This document shows, piece by piece, positions 13,448 through 16,677 of a stretch of 16,677 nt of DNA. The notes beneath the pieces are model-generated. The model ran no database searches. It was given only the letters and a program-made list of their open reading frames with translations, and was not told where the DNA came from. The position numbers and the translations under genes are program-made. The stretch is from an uncultured Prevotella sp. (GTDB lineage: Bacteria; Bacteroidota; Bacteroidia; Bacteroidales; Bacteroidaceae): the NCBI GenBank assembly GCA_927910885.1, contig CAKMOD010000154.1, positions 1 through 16,677 on the forward strand. The letters are read 5' to 3'. Within the stretch, counting starts at the first letter, position 1. Each line of letters begins with the position of its first letter.

Positions 13448-14425
13448 ATGACTGAGAATCTAAACGACAAAATTATCATCTATCAAAGTGAAGATGGTAA
13501 AACCCAACTTGATGTGAAGTTGGAAGGAGAGACCGTGTGGCTAAGTACAAAGCAAATGGCAGAACTCTTTGACAAAGAAGAGTCAAACATACGAAGACAC
13601 GTAAACAATGTTTTTAAAGAAGCAGAACTAACACGAGAGAATAACGTGCATTTTTTGCACGTTAATGGTATAAAAAAGCCTGTCCCATATTATACTCTTG
13701 ATGTAATTATATCTGTAGGCTACCGAGTACATAGCCAAAGGGGCGTTCGTTTCCGCCAATGGGCAAACTCAGTTCTTAAGCAATATCTTGTCAAAGGCTA
13801 TGCTATCAACGAGAACATACGCAAACATCAGATTGCAGAACTACGCCAATTAATACAAGTATTAGGCAGAGCCATCCAGCAACAACCCGCAAAGACGACG
13901 GACGAAAGCAATGCACTCTTTGACGTCGTTGTAGACTATACCTACGCACTCGACACACTCGACAACTATGATTACCAGCGACTTCACATCGCCAAGACTA
14001 CCAAAGAAGAACCTTTCCATGCCACATACGAGAATGCTATGCACGAGATAGATATGCTTCGACAGAAGTTTGGTGGTTCTGTACTCTTTGGTAATGAAAA
14101 GGATGAGTCCTTCAAAAGTTCTATCGGACAAATCTATCAAACCTTCGATGGTACGGAACTTTATCCGAGTGTGGAGGAGAAAGCAGCTATGCTTCTCTAT
14201 CTTGTCACTAAGAATCACTCGTTCAGTGATGGAAATAAGCGCATTGCAGCCACTCTCTTCCTATGGTTTATGAACAACAATGCCATCCTCTATCGTCCTG
14301 ATGGTACCAAGCGAATTGCTGACAACACCCTCGTTGCCCTCACTCTCATGATTGCTGAGAGCAAAACAGAGGAAAAGGATATAATAGTAAAGGTAGTAGT
14401 AAACCTTATCAACCAAGCCAATTAA
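13448..14425 (+). CDS. RhuM-family protein fused to a Fic/Doc domain
   Basis: 325 residues in two parts. Residues about 8-115 match the RhuM type (IIIYQSEDGKTQLDVKLEGE, VWLSTKQMAELFD, then a region ending RFRQWANSVLKQYLVKGYAINEN), which resembles a DNA-binding or KilA-N/BRO-like module. The C-terminal half (about 190-320) is a Fic/Doc fold with HSFSDGNKRIAA at 257-268. Fic AMP-transferases have HPFxxGNGR; the Lys in GNKR is as in the Doc toxin, which phosphorylates EF-Tu, so phosphotransfer is possible but not shown. No clear inhibitory (S/T)xxxE(G/N) helix was seen. It follows the permease by 43 nt without a visible promoter, and precedes the DUF3791/DUF3990 cassette. RhuM-Fic fusions are typical accessory genes. 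Confidence 0.87.
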   Translation: MTENLNDKIIIYQSEDGKTQLDVKLEGETVWLSTKQMAELFDKEESNIRRHVNNVFKEAELTRENNVHFLHVNGIKKPVPYYTLDVIISVGYRVHSQRGVRFRQWANSVLKQYLVKGYAINENIRKHQIAELRQLIQVLGRAIQQQPAKTTDESNALFDVVVDYTYALDTLDNYDYQRLHIAKTTKEEPFHATYENAMHEIDMLRQKFGGSVLFGNEKDESFKSSIGQIYQTFDGTELYPSVEEKAAMLLYLVTKNHSFSDGNKRIAATLFLWFMNNNAILYRPDGTKRIADNTLVALTLMIAESKTEEKDIIVKVVVNLINQAN

Positions 14426-14481
14426 CCTGCATTGCTATAAACTTTTCGTAGACAGATAGTAGTATTTCGGAAAATAATTCA

Positions 14482-14489
14482 TATATTTG
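14482..14489 (+). promoter_or_regulatory. Candidate -7 element for the DUF3791/DUF3990 cassette
   Basis: TATATTTG matches TAnnTTTG and lies 22 nt before the DUF3791 start codon. No TTTG is found at the expected -33 position, so the promoter may be weak or activator-dependent. Confidence 0.5.
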
Positions 14490-14511
14490 TCGTGAATATA
14501 ATGAACAAAGT

Positions 14512-14736
14512 ATGTCAAGAGAGGAAACAAATCAAATACGCTACATCGTCGCTTTAATAGCAGAATTTGCCAAGAAATTTAATCTTGGTCAGCGACAGGC
14601 ATACAATTACCTTAAGCGTTTTAAGGGAATAGACTACTTGATGTCCTTTTATGATGTTCTGCACACACAGTCCTTTGAGGATGCTATTCATGACATTTCT
14701 ATCATCTGCCAGAGGAATGGCGGTGCGCTAAAATGA
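14512..14736 (+). CDS. DUF3791 small protein, first gene of a three-gene cassette
   Basis: 74 residues, all helical in appearance: MSREETNQIRYIVALIAEFA, then KKFNLGQRQAYNYLKRFKGIDY, LMSFYDVLHTQSFEDAIHD and ISIICQRNGGAL. This pattern, with a helical N terminus, the Tyr-rich AYNYL centre and the ending CxRNGG, is what I recognise as DUF3791. The family has no established function that I know of, but it recurs next to DUF3990 genes. The stop codon overlaps the ATG of DUF3990 (ATGA, 14733-14736), which implies coupled synthesis. First position, small size and partner suggest it could be an antitoxin-like regulator; this is inference. Confidence 0.8.
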   Translation: MSREETNQIRYIVALIAEFAKKFNLGQRQAYNYLKRFKGIDYLMSFYDVLHTQSFEDAIHDISIICQRNGGALK

Positions 14737-15225
14737 TAAAGCCTATGATTCTCTATCATGGTTCTAATATTGATATTGACAAGATTGATCTTACAAAGTC
14801 CAAACCATACAAGGACTTTGGCAAAGGCTTTTATCTGTCAGCCGATAAGCAGCAGGCACAACGCATGGCAGAACAAAGAACATCAATCTTACTTGAAGGA
14901 AAGCCTACACTCAATAAATACCAATTTGATGAGACAATACTTAATGATAACAGCTTAAAAGATTCTGCGCTTTGAAAAATACAGCAAGGAATGGGCTAAT
15001 TTTGTTCTTAAGAACAGAGACATCAACATAGAACAACCTTGCCATAACTATGATATTGTTTATGGACCTATCGCTGATGATGGTGTAACCTTTCAACTAC
15101 GACGATATAAAACAGGGATGATAAGTCTGGAACAACTCGTCAACGAACTGAAGTACTCACAAGGTATAACATTTCAATATTACTTCGGAACTGAATTAGC
15201 AATATCAAAACTAAAGAAATTATGA
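14733..15225 (+). pseudogene. DUF3990 ADP-ribosyltransferase-like protein, frameshifted
   Basis: The first frame ends at 14975 after 80 codons. The family reading continues one frame over: KILRFEKYSKEWANFVLKNR, then an NYDIVYGPIADDG segment, to a TGA at 15223-15225. The two segments make about 163 residues, the usual DUF3990 size. The break is at an AAAA run (14957-14960), where AAA would restore the frame. Features resembling ADP-ribosyltransferases are LYHGS with His9 and DFGKGFYLS with Tyr34, the H and Y of an H-Y-x triad. The third position is probably in ITFQYYFGTELAI, where a Gln stands. The ATG overlaps the DUF3791 stop, and the true end overlaps the next gene's ATG, so the three genes are tightly coupled. 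As read, the product is truncated and probably inactive. Confidence 0.78.
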
Positions 15226-15464
15226 AACTAACTGATGAACAGATTGATATGATGAAAGAGGATGTATGTGCAGAACTTATAGCCTTATTGATGAAAGACA
15301 GACATTGTACTATGTCCGAAGCTATTGATATGCTCTATAACTCTGACACTTACTGCCGTATTCAGGACCAATCAACAGGATTGTATTATCAAAGTCCGGG
15401 CTATACATACGCTTTTCTACAACAGGAATTATTGACGGGTGACTATCGAAGGGAAATGTTCTAA
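15222..15464 (+). CDS. Unknown 80-residue protein, third gene of the cassette
   Basis: MKLTDEQIDMMKEDVCAELI opens a helical N-terminal half (ALLMKDRHCTMSEAIDMLYN) followed by a Tyr-rich end (TGLYYQSPGYTYAFLQQELL). I do not recognise a named family. It starts within the DUF3990 stop codon (ATGA overlap, 15222-15225), so it depends on translation of DUF3990, which here would be interrupted by the frameshift. Similar small proteins seem to accompany DUF3791/DUF3990 pairs, as far as I recall. It may be a second regulator or antitoxin, or part of a modification complex; nothing in its sequence decides this. Confidence 0.7.
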   Translation: MKLTDEQIDMMKEDVCAELIALLMKDRHCTMSEAIDMLYNSDTYCRIQDQSTGLYYQSPGYTYAFLQQELLTGDYRREMF

Positions 15465-15573
15465 AAGAAACACAGAACAAAGCGAAGCTATGATATAAAA
15501 CTAATTGCTGGCTTTTTCACCCTAAACTAATAAAATTATAGTATAGAAACGGGTCATTGAAGAAAGTTTTTTA

Positions 15574-15581
15574 TATATTTG
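15574..15581 (+). promoter_or_regulatory. Candidate -7 element for the DUF4595-like lipoprotein gene
   Basis: TATATTTG matches the Bacteroidota -7 consensus and lies 76 nt before the start codon. The expected -33 TTTG is absent. The 193-nt gap (15465-15657) holds nothing else I can name. Confidence 0.5.
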
Positions 15582-15657
15582 CAACAGAGAACAAAAGCAC
15601 AAGCCAATGAGTTGACAAGAATGTGCCAATTACTAATTATAACACAAAAACGGGACA

Positions 15658-16485
15658 ATGAAAAAGACTATTACAATCGCACTTCTTACTGCAGCAGTAA
15701 TAGGTGCAACATCTTTTTTTTCATCATGCAGTAACAAAAACGATGATGACTTGATTATTGACGGCTGGCCAGATCCTGTAACAATTGACCTTTCAAAGGT
15801 ATTCACTAATGGCATGCCTAAAGAGGTGGATAGTATGACTATCCAAACAGATGACAGAGGATTGGTTACAGGTATTCAGACTAAGGATGAAACGGTATCT
15901 TTCAAATACGATAACATAAAAACACGTGCTATTGTAATCCCAAATGTCTTCATGAAAGTAGAATGTAATGGAGATACAACGTTCTACAGAATGTATCTGA
16001 ACTACAACGGTTTTGTTAGAGAATGCATGATACAGCAAAAGGGAAATACAAAGGAAGATACATGGAGGTTCACTTATAACGATAATGACCAACTAATTAA
16101 TATAATCCATTCAGCAGATGACTACAAAAAAATTACTTTGACTTATAAAGATAGCAACATCTCTGAAATAGAGACAAAAACTATCGTCTCACAAACAACA
16201 ACAAGAAAAAAAGATACTTGCAAAGTTGCTTATACGTCAACTGCCACCCCTACTCCTATAGTGAACAAGGGTAACATTATGCTCTTCAATACAACGTTTG
16301 GTATTGACATTGGCGCAATGAAATACGCCTACTATGCAGGATTGCTTGGAAAGGCAACTAAGAACTTGCCTGTACAGCTTATTAATAAGAGCGGCAACAA
16401 AACCAACTTTACATGGACTTTCAATAGTAATGGCTTCCCAACATCAATGACAAGTGGTAGCCATCAATACAAGTTCGTGTGGTAA
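15658..16485 (+). CDS. Outer-surface lipoprotein, DUF4595-like
   Basis: 275 residues. The signal sequence MKKTITIALLTAAVIGATSF ends in FSSC, with the acylated Cys at residue 24. The residues after it, SNKNDDD, are acidic, a pattern that in Bacteroidota can mark export to the cell surface. The mature part is rich in beta strands with repeated aromatic-Asp turns (FKYDN, FTYNDNDQL, LTYKDSN, FTWTFNSNGF), spaced roughly as in YD-type and DUF4595 proteins. I recognise the overall type as a DUF4595 family lipoprotein common in Prevotella; the function is unknown. It has its own candidate promoter and a strong terminator. It is not obviously linked to the toxin-like cassette upstream. Confidence 0.75.
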   Translation: MKKTITIALLTAAVIGATSFFSSCSNKNDDDLIIDGWPDPVTIDLSKVFTNGMPKEVDSMTIQTDDRGLVTGIQTKDETVSFKYDNIKTRAIVIPNVFMKVECNGDTTFYRMYLNYNGFVRECMIQQKGNTKEDTWRFTYNDNDQLINIIHSADDYKKITLTYKDSNISEIETKTIVSQTTTRKKDTCKVAYTSTATPTPIVNKGNIMLFNTTFGIDIGAMKYAYYAGLLGKATKNLPVQLINKSGNKTNFTWTFNSNGFPTSMTSGSHQYKFVW

Positions 16486-16520
16486 AAAAAGTATTTTATA
16501 TCATTACATATATTTATCAT

Positions 16521-16571
16521 CCCCCTTCTATAAAGTACACTCGGAAAGTAAATCAATAGGGGGTTACTTTC
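16521..16571 (+). repeat. Two interleaved short inverted repeats
   Basis: CCCCCT (16521-16526) pairs with AGGGGG (16558-16563), and GAAAGTAA (16544-16551) pairs with TTACTTTC (16564-16571). The pairings interleave, and the zero-nt junction between the 3' arms makes a classical pseudoknot unlikely. They are more likely alternative hairpins in the 3' untranslated region. Confidence 0.35.
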
Positions 16572-16578
16572 AAACCAT

Positions 16579-16614
16579 AGCTCTCAGACCATACCCCACG
16601 CTGGTCTGAGAGCT
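16579..16614 (+). terminator. Strong intrinsic terminator
   Basis: AGCTCTCAGACC (16579-16590) and GGTCTGAGAGCT (16603-16614) form a perfect 12-bp stem with a 12-nt loop, followed by a T-rich run (TTTTCTTTTT). It ends the lipoprotein transcript. Confidence 0.9.
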
Positions 16615-16677
16615 TTTTCTTTTTACCCTTTTATCCACCCACCCCAAATCTAAACCCACGCAAAAAAGCACAAATAC

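Noticed and set aside
15547..15666. Near-repeat AAACGGG(T/A)CA(T/A)TGAA before and at the lipoprotein start, 101 nt apart
   Set aside because: Only about 15 of 18 bases match, which is too weak in AT-rich DNA to call a duplication.

Overview
The window is from a Bacteroidota chromosome, most likely an oral-type Prevotella. Three observations support this. Several intact genes are preceded by the Bacteroidota promoter (TTTG, 19-21 nt, TAnnTTTG) with little use of Shine-Dalgarno sites. The protein families are typical of the phylum (DUF4271, DUF4595 lipoprotein, SSC-type lipoboxes, DUF3791/DUF3990). Most proteins read as Prevotella-like. The genus is an inference from protein and promoter style; no search was run.

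Layout. Positions 1-3595 on the minus strand hold a compact housekeeping operon read from right to left: metK, a DUF4271 membrane protein, hemD, rnpA and the first codons of yidD. A good promoter lies upstream of metK. Positions 3596-4373 have no confident gene but contain a G-rich tract, dyads, a strong hairpin and tiny ORFs. Positions 4374-5733 (minus) carry a Sel1-repeat lipoprotein broken by one extra base in an A7/T7 run. Positions 5734-6263 hold two striking repeat structures: a perfect 20-bp inverted repeat, and four tandem copies of a 22-bp palindromic unit. An M16 zinc peptidase (minus) and the XerD recombinase (minus) follow. aroQ is divergent from xerD and begins the plus-strand half: aroQ, a frameshifted O-methyltransferase, rbfA and a LolC/E-type ABC permease.

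From 13448 the content becomes accessory. There is a RhuM-Fic/Doc fusion protein, then a tightly overlapping three-gene cassette: DUF3791, a DUF3990 protein resembling an ADP-ribosyltransferase (frameshifted here), and a small unknown protein. A DUF4595-like surface lipoprotein with a strong terminator closes the window. The Fic and ART-like genes side by side are the best candidate for a conflict or toxin-antitoxin island.

Two themes run through the window. CA-rich (sense-strand) low-complexity repeats of the form AACACCCAACACCCATCA lie upstream of metK, the methyltransferase, rbfA and the permease, and twice run right up to a start codon. Three genes are broken by single-base differences in short A/T runs, which could be real decay, phase variation or assembly error.
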